Of a DNA stretch of 64,000 bases, positions 9,103 to 19,014 are shown one piece after another; position 1 is the first letter of the stretch; each line of letters begins with the position of its first letter. The translations under genes and the position numbers were made by a program. The DNA comes from Rhodobacterales bacterium HTCC2255 (lineage in GTDB: Bacteria; Pseudomonadota; Alphaproteobacteria; Rhodobacterales; Rhodobacteraceae), in assembly GCA_000153745.1 (NCBI GenBank), contig DS022282.1, positions 788,027 to 852,026 on the forward strand. The letters are read 5' to 3'. The notes beneath the pieces were generated by a model that saw only the letters and a list, made by a program, of their open reading frames with translations, had not been told where the DNA came from and made no database searches.

Positions 9103-9701
9103 GGGCTCAACCTATCAATTGACCATTCATTTTCATTTTGGGTACGCGTCCAGCGAAATCTATCATGTAATCTAGCTTCTCCATCAGCCCAAAACTCTAT
9201 TTCAACTGGATTTATTCTAAATCCACCCCAAAAACTTGGCCGTTTAGGAGTAGTACCATTTTCATTTAATGCCTGTTCATACCAATTTTCTAGAACTGAT
9301 CTATCTTCAATCACTTGAGATTGTCGAGAAGCAACCGCCCCTACTCTACTTTGTGGAGATCTACTATCAAAATAAATATCAGCTTGTTTACCTTCTGCTT
9401 TTTCAACAGATCCACGCACTCTAATTTGCCGCCTAAGTGACTTCCAGTGAATAACAAAAGCTGCTTGTCCTGATGCGATTAACTCACGACCTTTTTTGCT
9501 TTCATAGTTTGTATAGAAAACAAAAGCATCACTCTCAATTTCTTTTAATAAAACCATTCTAACATTAGGTAATCCAGTGTTATCAACTGTTGCTAAAGCA
9601 ATTGCATTGGCATCATTTAGTTCTAATTCTTTTGCCTGATCCATCCAGTCTCTTGCTAATTCAAAAGGATTTTCACCTGCAAATTTTCCTGATCTATCCA
9701 T
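9099..9701 (-). CDS. pdxH: pyridoxamine/pyridoxine 5'-phosphate oxidase
   Basis: PdxH uses FMN and oxygen to make pyridoxal 5'-phosphate, the vitamin B6 cofactor. The sequence shows the N-terminal [13 protein letters not shown] segment, FMN-binding RMVLLKE and [17 protein letters not shown], and the C-terminal signature [15 protein letters not shown]...[10 protein letters not shown]. The ATG at 9701 has AGGG about 8 bases upstream and gives a 200-residue protein; a longer reading to 9809 adds 36 residues unlike the family. It is divergent from fabI and is followed, with a 4-base overlap, by the DUF192 gene. Several PLP enzymes lie within the window, but no operon link is seen. Confidence 0.94.
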   Translation of the reverse strand: MDRSGKFAGENPFELARDWMDQAKELELNDANAIALATVDNTGLPNVRMVLLKEIESDAFVFYTNYESKKGRELIASGQAAFVIHWKSLRRQIRVRGSVEKAEGKQADIYFDSRSPQSRVGAVASRQSQVIEDRSVLENWYEQALNENGTTPKRPSFWGGFRINPVEIEFWADGEARLHDRFRWTRTQNENEWSIDRLSP

Positions 9702-9841
9702 TGTTCTATCCCTGTTTGGATTTAAAATAACTTTTATACAGGCAAAGACAAGTAATTGAACATATTTTAACCCTTTTTCTTGAAGGTCGGCCTTCCTTGA
9801 TCTATTCATGAAAAAATACTTTTATCCATTGGAGAAATATC

Positions 9842-10657
9842 ATGGGCATTATGGACGGAAAACGTGGACTGATTATGGGTGTTGCCAATAAACAGTCAAT
9901 GGCATGGGGTATTGCTCAGGCGTGCCACGAACAAGGTGCTGAGATGGCATTTTCTTACCAAGGCGACGCATTAAAAAAACGAGTTGGACCCTTAGCAGAG
10001 AGTATAGGATGTGACACTGTTTTGGAATGTGATGTGACTAACGAAGCATCAATGGACAATTTATTTTCTGAATTAGAAAATAAATGGGGTAAAATAGATT
10101 TTATTGTACATGCAATTGGCTTTTCCGATAAAAATGAACTTAGAGGAAGGTACGTGGATACCTCAGCAGAAAACTTTAGAATGACCATGGATATATCTGT
10201 TTATTCTTTTACAGCAGTTGCTCAAAGAGCTGAAAAAATCATGAACGAAGGCGGCTCAATGTTAACCCTTACATACTACGGTGCTGAACAAGTAATGCCT
10301 CATTATAATGTAATGGGAGTTGCAAAAGCAGCGTTAGAAGCTTCTGTAAAATATTTAGCAGAAGATCTAGGCAAAGATGGGATTCGTGTAAATGCAATTT
10401 CAGCGGGCCCCGTTAAAACATTGGCCGCTTCAGGAATTGGTGATTTTCGCTACATATTAAAGTGGAATGAATTAAACTCCCCACTTAGACGGAACATAAA
10501 CATAGATGATGTGGGAAAATCAGCAATGTATTTGTTATCTGATCTTTCATCAGGTGTAACTGGCGAAAATTTACATGTAGACGCAGGATATCATGTTGTT
10601 GGTATGAAAGCTGTCGACGCACCTGATATTGATGTAGTCACAGGAAGAAAAGAATGA
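9842..10657 (+). CDS. fabI: enoyl-[acyl-carrier-protein] reductase (NADH)
   Basis: FabI reduces the enoyl-ACP double bond in the last step of each round of fatty-acid elongation. It is a short-chain dehydrogenase with the FabI-type nucleotide-binding start [17 protein letters not shown] and the catalytic Y-x6-K in YNVMGVAK. The end of the Rossmann region, [18 protein letters not shown], is diagnostic of FabI. Length 271 residues is normal. GGAGAAAT lies just before the ATG. It overlaps gpt by 4 bases (ATGA), so the two are translated together, though their pathways are unrelated. It diverges from pdxH. Confidence 0.96.
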   Translation: MGIMDGKRGLIMGVANKQSMAWGIAQACHEQGAEMAFSYQGDALKKRVGPLAESIGCDTVLECDVTNEASMDNLFSELENKWGKIDFIVHAIGFSDKNELRGRYVDTSAENFRMTMDISVYSFTAVAQRAEKIMNEGGSMLTLTYYGAEQVMPHYNVMGVAKAALEASVKYLAEDLGKDGIRVNAISAGPVKTLAASGIGDFRYILKWNELNSPLRRNINIDDVGKSAMYLLSDLSSGVTGENLHVDAGYHVVGMKAVDAPDIDVVTGRKE

Positions 10658-11154
10658 CAAATCAATTACCACATGAAAAAGGCTTCCATGTAAGTTGGGA
10701 TCAGCTACATCGAGACAGTCGAGCATTGGCATGGCGACTTGATGGCAAAGGACCTAATGATGGTAATTGGAAAGCTGTTATAGGAATAACCCGAGGTGGA
10801 ATGGCACCAGCAATGATTGTAGCAAGGGAACTTGATATCCGCGTTGTAGATACAATATCTGTTAAATCATACGATCACCAAGCTCAATCAGAAGCAATAG
10901 TTTTAAAATCACCAGATTCTGATTTAATTGGAGATGGACAAGGAATATTAATAATAGATGACTTGGTTGATTCAGGTAGAACTCTAGAAATTGTAAGGAA
11001 AATGTACCCAAAAGCTCATTTTGCAACAGTCTACGCAAAGCCAAAAGGCCACCCAATGGTAGACACCTTTATTACGGAAGTTAGCCAAGATACTTGGATT
11101 TTCTTTCCCTGGGACATGGCTTTACAATATGTTGAACCGTATCGTGGAAACTAA
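10654..11154 (+). CDS. gpt: xanthine(-guanine) phosphoribosyltransferase
   Basis: Gpt salvages xanthine, guanine and to some extent hypoxanthine by adding a phosphoribosyl group from PRPP. The 166-residue protein carries the PRPP-binding motif [13 protein letters not shown], an early [10 protein letters not shown] loop and the C-terminal TWIFFPWD typical of this family. It starts at an ATG that overlaps the fabI stop by 4 bases. PRPP synthase (prs) is encoded elsewhere in this window. Identity strong; which purine is preferred is not visible. Confidence 0.93.
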   Translation: MTNQLPHEKGFHVSWDQLHRDSRALAWRLDGKGPNDGNWKAVIGITRGGMAPAMIVARELDIRVVDTISVKSYDHQAQSEAIVLKSPDSDLIGDGQGILIIDDLVDSGRTLEIVRKMYPKAHFATVYAKPKGHPMVDTFITEVSQDTWIFFPWDMALQYVEPYRGN

Positions 11155-11182
11155 TTATAATTGAAATAATTAAGGAAATCTG

Positions 11183-12598
11183 ATGACTTCTCGTACAGAG
11201 CCTACCTTTCGTGAATCAGTAAATATGATGTTCGATAAAGCCATCAGCTTAATAGATATATCGCCAGGCCTCGCTCAAAAAATTAAAGTTTGCAATTCTA
11301 CTTATACAGTCAGATTTGGTGTAAAGCTTCGTGGTGATATTCATACATTTACAGGTTACCGGTCGGTACATTCAGAACATAAAGAACCTGTCAAAGGTGG
11401 CATTAGATTTGCAACTTCAGTCAACCAAGACGAAGTTGAAGCATTAGCGGCACTCATGACATATAAATGCGCACTTGTTGAAGCACCTTTTGGTGGATCA
11501 AAAGGTGGACTTCATATTGACCCAACCCAGTGGGAACCAGATGAAATCGAAAAAATCACACGTCGTTTTGCATACGAATTAATAAAAAGAGACCTTATTC
11601 ACCCTTCTCAAAACGTTCCTGCCCCAGATATGGGCACTGGTGAAAGAGAAATGGCGTGGATAGCCGATCAATTCCGAAGAATGAATACCTCTGAAATAAA
11701 TGCAGATGCCTGTGTAACGGGAAAACCGTTAAATAAGGGTGGAATAATTGGTCGTGTAGAAGCGACGGGACGAGGAGTTCAATATGCTCTTCAAGAATTT
11801 TTTCGTCATAAAGACGATGTAAAGACATCAGGATTATCAGGATCATTGGCAGGTAAACGTATAATAGTTCAGGGATTGGGTAATGTTGGTTATCATGCGG
11901 CTCACTTCTTATCGACGGAAGATGGATGTAAGATAACTGCAGTCATTGAGCGTGATGGAGCAGTAATAAACGACGATGGCATTAATATAAATCAGCTACA
12001 AACTCATCTGATAGAAAATAAAGGTGTTAAAGGTTTTTCTGGTGCAAATTATGTTAGCAATGGCTCTGAAATATTAGAAAAAGATTGTGATATTCTTATA
12101 CCTGCAGCGATGGAAGGCGTTATCAATCTTTCAAACGCTCAAAGAATAAAAGCAAACGTAATTATTGAAGCAGCAAACGGACCAGTAACGGCTGGAGCAG
12201 ATGAAATATTAACTGCTGCCGGCACAATCATTATTCCTGATATGTACGCTAATGCAGGAGGCGTAACAGTATCATATTTTGAATGGGTTAAGAATTTATC
12301 TCATATAAGATTTGGCCGTATGCAAAGGCGCCAACAAGCTTCATCAAATCATATATTAGTTGAAGAAATGGAGCGCCTTATTGGAAAGCCCGTCTCAGAA
12401 GATTTTAAAAATAAATTTTTTAAAGGTGCCGGAGAACTAGAATTAGTTAGATCAGGTTTAGAAGATACTATGTGCACTGCATACCAACAAATGCATGATA
12501 CGTGGCGCTCTAATGAAAATATTGATAGTCTTCGAACAGCTGCATATGTGTTAGCATTAACTAAAGTTGCAGATAGTTACAGGGCTCTTGGGTTGTAA
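11183..12598 (+). CDS. gdhA: Glu/Leu/Phe/Val family dehydrogenase (glutamate dehydrogenase)
   Basis: This NAD(P)-linked enzyme interconverts glutamate (or a branched amino acid) with its 2-oxo acid and ammonia. The catalytic lysine region is visible as ALVEAPFGGSKGGL near residue 105, and the coenzyme-binding fold as GKRIIVQGLGNVGYHAA near 225. NAGGVTVSYFEW is typical of the glutamate branch. At 471 residues it is the usual length. AAGGAAAT precedes the ATG by 3 bases of spacer. It follows gpt by 28 bases and may share its transcript. Glutamate is the likeliest substrate, but that is from family context. Confidence 0.88.
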   Translation: MTSRTEPTFRESVNMMFDKAISLIDISPGLAQKIKVCNSTYTVRFGVKLRGDIHTFTGYRSVHSEHKEPVKGGIRFATSVNQDEVEALAALMTYKCALVEAPFGGSKGGLHIDPTQWEPDEIEKITRRFAYELIKRDLIHPSQNVPAPDMGTGEREMAWIADQFRRMNTSEINADACVTGKPLNKGGIIGRVEATGRGVQYALQEFFRHKDDVKTSGLSGSLAGKRIIVQGLGNVGYHAAHFLSTEDGCKITAVIERDGAVINDDGININQLQTHLIENKGVKGFSGANYVSNGSEILEKDCDILIPAAMEGVINLSNAQRIKANVIIEAANGPVTAGADEILTAAGTIIIPDMYANAGGVTVSYFEWVKNLSHIRFGRMQRRQQASSNHILVEEMERLIGKPVSEDFKNKFFKGAGELELVRSGLEDTMCTAYQQMHDTWRSNENIDSLRTAAYVLALTKVADSYRALGL

Positions 12599-12653
12599 TT
12601 AAATGCTTTAATAATATGTTTGTATAAAGTTAAAAATTTTGTTCGGGATAATT

Positions 12654-13808
12654 ATGACTAAAAAAAACCATACGCTCTCAACTGAAACAAAAATGGCTCA
12701 AGCCTTGAGATATCTTGATAAAGAGACTGGCGCGATTGTTCCACCTATTCAATCAACTGCGACTTATGCTCGTGACTCAAATTATGAAATAAAAAAGCCC
12801 TATTGGTATAGAAGAGATGGTAACGAGACCACCTCACATGCTGAAAAAATGGTCGCTGAGCTTGAAGATGCTACTGAGACATTATTATTCGCATCAGGAA
12901 TGTCAGCTGCAACTTCAGTAATTGACTCACTCAATCCAAATGCCCATGTCGTAATCCCAAAAGCAATGTATCATGGCGTTTTAAACCAATTTCAAACATA
13001 TGAAACTAAAAAACGGTTAAAAATTTCATATTATACTGCTGGAAATTTAGAAGAACTTTCCAATGCTATGCAGAATAATACTTCACTTGTTTGGGTCGAA
13101 ACGCCCAATAATCCAGACTGGGCGGTTACTGACATTTCTAAGGCTGCAGACATTGCGCATTCAAAAGGAGCAAAACTCCTCACAGATTGTACTGCAACTC
13201 CACCATGTGCAACTAAAGCATTAAATTTTGGAGCAGATATCTCAATGCATTCTGCCACTAAATATTTAAATGGTCATTCAGATATTACATCAGGTTCATT
13301 ATCTATAAAATCATCTGATGCCTTTTGGGAAGAGATAGCACTCAATAGAAAATTACAAGGTTCAGTTTTACAATCATTTGATGCATTTCTATTAATACGA
13401 GGTATGCGAACACTTTTCTTGCGTTTTGAAAAGGCTACAGAAAATGCAACTCGAATAGCACATCATTTTGAACATCACAAACTTATTGAAAAAGTACTTT
13501 ACCCTGGCCTAGCAAGCCATCCGGGGCATGCAATACAAGCTGCACAAACCAGCCGCTTGTTTGGAGGGATGATGTCACTAATAACAAAGGGTAACAAACA
13601 AACTGCAATAGATGTTGCACGATATTGTAATGTATTTTACCCAGCGACTTCTTTGGGGGGAGTAGAAAGTTTAATAGAGCATCGCGCGACGGTTTCGGGC
13701 GATGACTTTCCAGTGCACCCCAACCTTTTAAGACTTTCGATTGGCATTGAAGACGTAAATGATTTAATTGATGACCTTGAGCAAGCTCTGGAACGCGCAA
13801 ACACTTAA
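12654..13808 (+). CDS. metC: trans-sulfuration PLP enzyme (cystathionine beta-lyase/gamma-synthase type)
   Basis: Members of this Cys/Met-metabolism family use PLP to make or break cystathionine. The PLP lysine is in HSATKYLNGHSD near residue 202; the upstream DCTATPP and the C-terminal SLGGVESLIEHRATVS are family signatures. The YRRDGNETT motif stands where many members have YSR-GNPT. The ATG at 12654 is better than a TTG at 12639: it has CGGGA 6-10 bases upstream and gives a family-like N-terminus. Length 384 residues. The lyase and synthase forms cannot be separated by eye, so metC is a provisional symbol. Confidence 0.82.
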   Translation: MTKKNHTLSTETKMAQALRYLDKETGAIVPPIQSTATYARDSNYEIKKPYWYRRDGNETTSHAEKMVAELEDATETLLFASGMSAATSVIDSLNPNAHVVIPKAMYHGVLNQFQTYETKKRLKISYYTAGNLEELSNAMQNNTSLVWVETPNNPDWAVTDISKAADIAHSKGAKLLTDCTATPPCATKALNFGADISMHSATKYLNGHSDITSGSLSIKSSDAFWEEIALNRKLQGSVLQSFDAFLLIRGMRTLFLRFEKATENATRIAHHFEHHKLIEKVLYPGLASHPGHAIQAAQTSRLFGGMMSLITKGNKQTAIDVARYCNVFYPATSLGGVESLIEHRATVSGDDFPVHPNLLRLSIGIEDVNDLIDDLEQALERANT

Positions 13809-13833
13809 TACAATAAAAATCATTATTTTCAAT

Positions 13834-15000
13834 TTAGCTTTTTAAAGGTTGTGAAGCTTCTACAAGCCCCACGAAATAACTCGCACCTATAGGGCTAATT
13901 TCATCATTAAAATCAAACCCTTCATTATGTAATTTTTCACTCTCACCATTTCCAATATATAAATATGCCCCCTTACATTTCTGTAAAATAAATGCAAAAT
14001 CTTCAGCTCCCATTGTAGGTGTTGCATTTTCATTAACATTGTTATTTCCAACTACTTTTCTTGCTATATTTGCAGCGAATTCAACACTTTCAGGGTGATT
14101 AATTGTTGACGGATATCCATCTAAGAATCGTACTTCAGAAGTTGCACCAAAGCCAATTGCAACATTTTCAACAATTTCCTTCAATCGACTTATCATCATT
14201 TTTCGCACTGCTGGTTGAAAGGCCCGAATTGTACCGACTATTTCTCCGTTGTTTGAAATAACGTTATTGGCAGTACCAATATTCATCTTTGTTATGGATA
14301 ATACACCACTTTCTAATGGATCCACATTACGGCTTATGATTGACTGTAAAGCCTGTACAATATTTACAGAAACCAAAATAGGATCAACAGTATGATCTGG
14401 ATGTGCAGCGTGTCCACCTCTCCCATGGATTGTAATTTCAAAATCATCAACTGAAGCTAAAAGTGGCCCTACAGTTGTTTCAAATTTTCCTATTTCCAAA
14501 TCTGGTAAATTATGAAGAGCAAATGCATGTTCAATATTAAAATTCTCAATTAAGCCCTCTTCAACCATTACACCAGCTCCACCACCTGCCTCTTCCGCAG
14601 GTTGAAAAACCAAAATAACTCGGCCTGAAAAGTTGCGCGTCTCCGCTAAGTATTTAGCAGCACCTAATAACATTGTAGTATGTCCATCATGACCACAAGC
14701 ATGCATCGCACCAGCGTGAGTAGATGCATACTCTAAGTTGGTTTTTTCATCCATTGGTAAAGCATCCATGTCTGCACGCAAAGCAATATTGCCTCCTTCA
14801 CCCTTGCCATTTATAATAGCTACAATGCCCGTTTTAGCCCATCCTTCATGAATTTCATCAACTCCAAATTCCACCAACATTTCTTTAATAAAATCTGCTG
14901 TTTGAAAACATTCAAATCCTACTTCTGGTTTTGAGTGAATATGGCGACGCCAAGTTTTCATTTCTTCATAAAATTCAGCTATACGGTTGATCACGGCCAT
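13834..15000 (-). CDS. M20 family amidohydrolase (hippurate-hydrolase-like)
   Basis: This is a metal-dependent peptidase M20/amidohydrolase that cleaves N-acyl amino acids. Metal ligands and catalytic residues appear in MHACGHDGHTTMLLG, FQPAEEAGGGA and the late PTMGAEDFAF; the dimerisation-domain motif GRGGHAAHPD is also present. The ATG at 15000 is chosen over a TTG at 15018; GGAG lies upstream and the N-terminus then matches the family. Length 388 residues. It is divergent from mazG by 37 bases. No signal peptide, so it acts in the cytoplasm. Substrate unknown. Confidence 0.9.
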   Translation of the reverse strand: MAVINRIAEFYEEMKTWRRHIHSKPEVGFECFQTADFIKEMLVEFGVDEIHEGWAKTGIVAIINGKGEGGNIALRADMDALPMDEKTNLEYASTHAGAMHACGHDGHTTMLLGAAKYLAETRNFSGRVILVFQPAEEAGGGAGVMVEEGLIENFNIEHAFALHNLPDLEIGKFETTVGPLLASVDDFEITIHGRGGHAAHPDHTVDPILVSVNIVQALQSIISRNVDPLESGVLSITKMNIGTANNVISNNGEIVGTIRAFQPAVRKMMISRLKEIVENVAIGFGATSEVRFLDGYPSTINHPESVEFAANIARKVVGNNNVNENATPTMGAEDFAFILQKCKGAYLYIGNGESEKLHNEGFDFNDEISPIGASYFVGLVEASQPLKS

Positions 15001-15037
15001 GGCTTTGCTATTCTCCAAATAGTTACTGACATACAGA

Positions 15038-15880
15038 ATGGTGAATATGACAAAAGAAAAAAATGAAAGTCAACGCATTTGCGTAAGTTCTAATGGTGAA
15101 ATTTCGCGTCTTTTGGAGATAATGAAAAGATTACGAGATCCAAAAGATGGATGCCCATGGGATATTGAACAAACATATGAGACTATTGCACCATATACCA
15201 TCGAAGAGGCTTACGAGGTATCTGATGCAATTGATCAAGGTAATTGGCACGAGCTTGAGGGTGAACTTGGGGATCTTCTTTTACAGGTTATTTATTTCAC
15301 ACAAATCGGAAGCGAAGATGGGCACTTCTCATTTGAGAGTGTTGTAAAAAATGTCTCAGATAAAATGATAAGAAGGCATCCACACGTATTTGGAGATAAG
15401 AAACAGTATAAATCATCAGACCAACAAATTAGAGATTGGGAAAAAATAAAGGAGCAAGAGCGATCAAAAAACACGCCATCTAAAACACTAGATGGAATAG
15501 CAGGAAATCTCCCAGCTTTAACTTATGCAACCAAACTTCAAAAACGTGCTGCTCGTGTAGGTTTTGATTGGCCAGATATATCAGGAGTTACAGATAAAAT
15601 TTCTGAAGAAATAGATGAATTGAATGAAGCACGTAATGAATTATCACTTGATGCTCAAGAAGAAGAATATGGTGACTTGATGTTTGTAATGGTTAATTTT
15701 GCAAGACATCTGAAGATTGATCCTGAAAAAGCACTTAGAGGTGCAAATAAAAAATTTAAAAAAAGATTTGAACAGGTTGAAAAAGAACTTGCCCTTATTG
15801 GAAAAACCCCAAATCAATCTGATTTAAGTGAAATGGATAATCTATGGAATATAGTTAAACAGAAAGAAAATAATAGATAA
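15038..15880 (+). CDS. mazG: nucleoside triphosphate pyrophosphohydrolase MazG
   Basis: MazG hydrolyses NTPs, including damaged or non-canonical ones, to monophosphates. Two MazG domains are present: an N-terminal one with CPWDIEQTYETIAPYTIEEAYE and ELEGELGDLLLQVIY, and a C-terminal one with EEIDELNEA and EEYGDLMFVMVN. These acidic clusters bind magnesium. DPKDGCPWD near residue 35 is diagnostic. The start could be the ATG at 15038 or one at 15047; the difference is three residues. It is followed by the double palindrome that controls the next gene. Confidence 0.94.
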   Translation: MVNMTKEKNESQRICVSSNGEISRLLEIMKRLRDPKDGCPWDIEQTYETIAPYTIEEAYEVSDAIDQGNWHELEGELGDLLLQVIYFTQIGSEDGHFSFESVVKNVSDKMIRRHPHVFGDKKQYKSSDQQIRDWEKIKEQERSKNTPSKTLDGIAGNLPALTYATKLQKRAARVGFDWPDISGVTDKISEEIDELNEARNELSLDAQEEEYGDLMFVMVNFARHLKIDPEKALRGANKKFKKRFEQVEKELALIGKTPNQSDLSEMDNLWNIVKQKENNR

Positions 15881-15892
15881 ATTCTCATTTCC

Positions 15893-15938
15893 GACTAAAA
15901 TAGTCAGAAATGTATTGACCCGACTAAAATAGTCGGGT
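15893..15938 (+). promoter_or_regulatory. double palindromic operator with promoter, before iron-binding protein gene
   Basis: Two copies of the same palindrome sit 29 bases apart, centre to centre. The first is GACTA-AAA-TAGTC (15893-15905). The second is a longer perfect form with arms ACCCGACTA (15918-15926) and TAGTCGGGT (15930-15938) around AAA. A -35-like TTGACC (15915-15920) and a weak -10 TTAAAG (15938-15943) place the second copy in the promoter spacer, where a bound repressor would block transcription. Given the downstream gene, an iron or iron-sulfur sensor is the likely reader. Rhodobacterales are known to use an IscR-linked iron box, but I cannot confirm a match to its consensus. 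Confidence 0.75.
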
Positions 15939-15972
15939 TAAAGAGTGCTATCAACAAATTATAGGATTCGAT

Positions 15973-16983
15973 ATGTTTTTTTCTCGTTCAACAATATTTG
16001 CGTCAGCACTACTAACTTTAGCAACACCAACACTGGCTAATGACGTAAATGTATATTCATACCGCCAAGCCGAGTTAGTGAAGCCATTGTTTGACGCATT
16101 TACTGCGCAATCTGGTATCAAGGTTAACGTGCAATTCCTTAAAAAAGGATTAGTGGAAAAATTAGTTGCTGAAGGAAATCGATCGCCTGCTGATGTTATT
16201 TTAACTGTAGATATTTCTAGGTTAAATTCTGTTGTAGAAGCTGGGGTCACACAACCTGTCGTTTCAGAGGTATTAAAAAACAACATACCAGCCGAATTTA
16301 GAGACCCAGAAAACCAATGGTTTGCATTAACAACTCGCGCGCGAATAGCGTATGCTTCAAAAGAGCGCGTTTTAGATGGTGAAGTAACAACTTATGAAGA
16401 TTTTGCAGATCCAAAATGGAAAAATCGTATATGCACCCGATCTGGCACAAATGCTTATAATTTAGCCCTTACATCAGCTGTGATTGCCAATCATGGGGAG
16501 GATGTTGCAAAGAGTTGGCTACTAGGCGTTAAGTCAAACTTAGCAAGAAAACCACAAGGAAATGACCGCGCTCAAGTAAAAGCGATTTATGCAGGTGAAT
16601 GCGATATTTCAATTGGAAACACTTATTACATGGCAAAAATGTTAGCAAACCCAGAGCAAATTGAATGGGCTAATAGTGTACGTATTGTTTTTCCAAAGTT
16701 TAGCAATGGTGGGACACATATGAATGTCTCAGGTGTTGCAATGACAAAAGCTGCTCCAAATAAAGATAACGCGTTAAAATTAATAGAATGGTTATCGGGT
16801 GACACCGCACAAAAAATATATGCAGAAGCTAATGGTGAATATCCTGTGAATCCAAATTTAACACCATCTGAGCTAGTTGCTAGCTGGGGAACATTCACTC
16901 CAGATGATACTCCATTAATAGATATAGCAAAACTACGCCCAGCATCATTAAAGTTAACTGAAATTGTGGCGTTTGACGAATAG
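15973..16983 (+). CDS. futA: periplasmic Fe(3+)-binding protein of an ABC importer
   Basis: This is the soluble receptor that delivers ferric iron to an ABC transporter (FutA/FbpA/IdiA family). A signal peptide ends at about residue 22 (LATPTLA-ND). The mature start NDVNVYSYRQAELVKPLF is typical, and tyrosines in the GNTYYMAKM region (near residue 218) are the usual ferric ligands. Length 336 residues. The permease and ATPase genes are not next to it, so the receptor gene is an orphan here. It has its own operator-promoter and a strong terminator, so it is a single-gene, probably iron-repressed unit. Confidence 0.92.
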   Translation: MFFSRSTIFASALLTLATPTLANDVNVYSYRQAELVKPLFDAFTAQSGIKVNVQFLKKGLVEKLVAEGNRSPADVILTVDISRLNSVVEAGVTQPVVSEVLKNNIPAEFRDPENQWFALTTRARIAYASKERVLDGEVTTYEDFADPKWKNRICTRSGTNAYNLALTSAVIANHGEDVAKSWLLGVKSNLARKPQGNDRAQVKAIYAGECDISIGNTYYMAKMLANPEQIEWANSVRIVFPKFSNGGTHMNVSGVAMTKAAPNKDNALKLIEWLSGDTAQKIYAEANGEYPVNPNLTPSELVASWGTFTPDDTPLIDIAKLRPASLKLTEIVAFDE

Positions 16984-17007
16984 TAAATTTATTATTCAAA
17001 ATACACT

Positions 17008-17038
17008 AATACCTAGGCTTCCAAAGAGCCTAGGTATT
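17008..17038 (+). terminator. terminator of futA
   Basis: AATACCTAGGCT and AGCCTAGGTATT form a perfect 12-bp stem around a 7-base loop, followed by TTTTAT. It is 25 bases after the futA stop. Confidence 0.88.
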
Positions 17039-17079
17039 TTTATGTTATTAAATTTTCTTGGACATCTAGATAATTACTC

Positions 17080-17118
17080 AAATTACAATTATGATGATAA
17101 ATATTATATTTGTAATTT
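17080..17118. promoter_or_regulatory. inverted repeat before fur/mur gene
   Basis: AAATTACAA and TTGTAATTT are a perfect 9-bp inverted repeat separated by 21 bases, ending 25 bases before the start codon. The spacer holds TATGATGATAAATATTAT, which is rich in the GATAAT-type units of Fur sites. Autoregulation is possible, but in such AT-rich DNA chance is also possible. Confidence 0.3.
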
Positions 17119-17143
17119 TAAATAACGAGATAAGATTAATTCT

Positions 17144-17554
17144 ATGACTTCAATTATCAATAGATGCGAGTCATCTGGCCTGAGAATGACTGAGCAACGA
17201 CGTGTCATAGCCAAAGTTTTAGATGTATCCAAAGATCATCCAGATGTTGATATCATTTATTCTCGTGTATCTAAAATTGATAATTCAATATCTATTGCAA
17301 CCGTTTACAGGACAGTAAAACAATTTGAAGAAGCCGGGATACTCGATAGAGTCGATTTTGGCGATGGTCGTGCTCGTTATGAAGATGCAAAAAGAGAGCA
17401 TCATGATCACCTGATAGATATACAATCAGGTAATGTGATAGAGTTTGTAGACCCAGAAATTGAACTACTGCAAGAACGCATTGCTGAGAGATTAGGTTAT
17501 GAACTTAGAGGCCACCGCTTAGAGTTGTATGGCGTTCCTAAAACGAAGGCTTAA
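17144..17554 (+). CDS. fur: Fur-family metalloregulator (Fur/Mur)
   Basis: A 136-residue DNA-binding metal sensor. The winged-helix part has LRMTEQRRVIAKVL and SIATVYRTVKQFEEAGIL, the recognition helix of Fur proteins. The metal region EHHDHLID (histidines 86, 87, 89) and the following VIEFVDPEIE are typical of alphaproteobacterial Fur, which in several species senses manganese and is then called Mur. There is no CxxC zinc site; the only cysteine is C8. It does not look like Irr, whose N-terminus differs. It sits directly after the iron-receptor gene, consistent with a metal-homeostasis island, but has its own promoter region. Confidence 0.88.
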   Translation: MTSIINRCESSGLRMTEQRRVIAKVLDVSKDHPDVDIIYSRVSKIDNSISIATVYRTVKQFEEAGILDRVDFGDGRARYEDAKREHHDHLIDIQSGNVIEFVDPEIELLQERIAERLGYELRGHRLELYGVPKTKA

Positions 17555-17672
17555 TGTCCATTTATTTAATTTATTAATTATTAATTTATTTATTAATAAG
17601 TTATGGCCTTGAAACCTTTTGCATCCATCTTTGCACTGGTTTAAGGGTATCTAAATTAGGATTAGTGGATAA

Positions 17673-18962
<1,290 letters not shown>

Positions 18963-18970
18963 ACTAATTT

Positions 18971-19002
18971 AAAAGAAGTAATTCATTTGAATTACTTCTT
19001 TT
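18971..19002. terminator. bidirectional terminator between eno and desaturase gene
   Basis: AAAAGAAGTAATTC and GAATTACTTCTTTT form a perfect 14-bp stem around a 4-base loop. The A-rich left arm and T-rich right arm make it work on both strands, between two convergent genes. Confidence 0.9.
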
Positions 19003-19014
19003 AAAATTAAATTT

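Noticed and set aside
15000-15018. TTG start of the M20 amidohydrolase
   Set aside because: The TTG overlaps the ribosome site used by the ATG at 15000 and has no site of its own.
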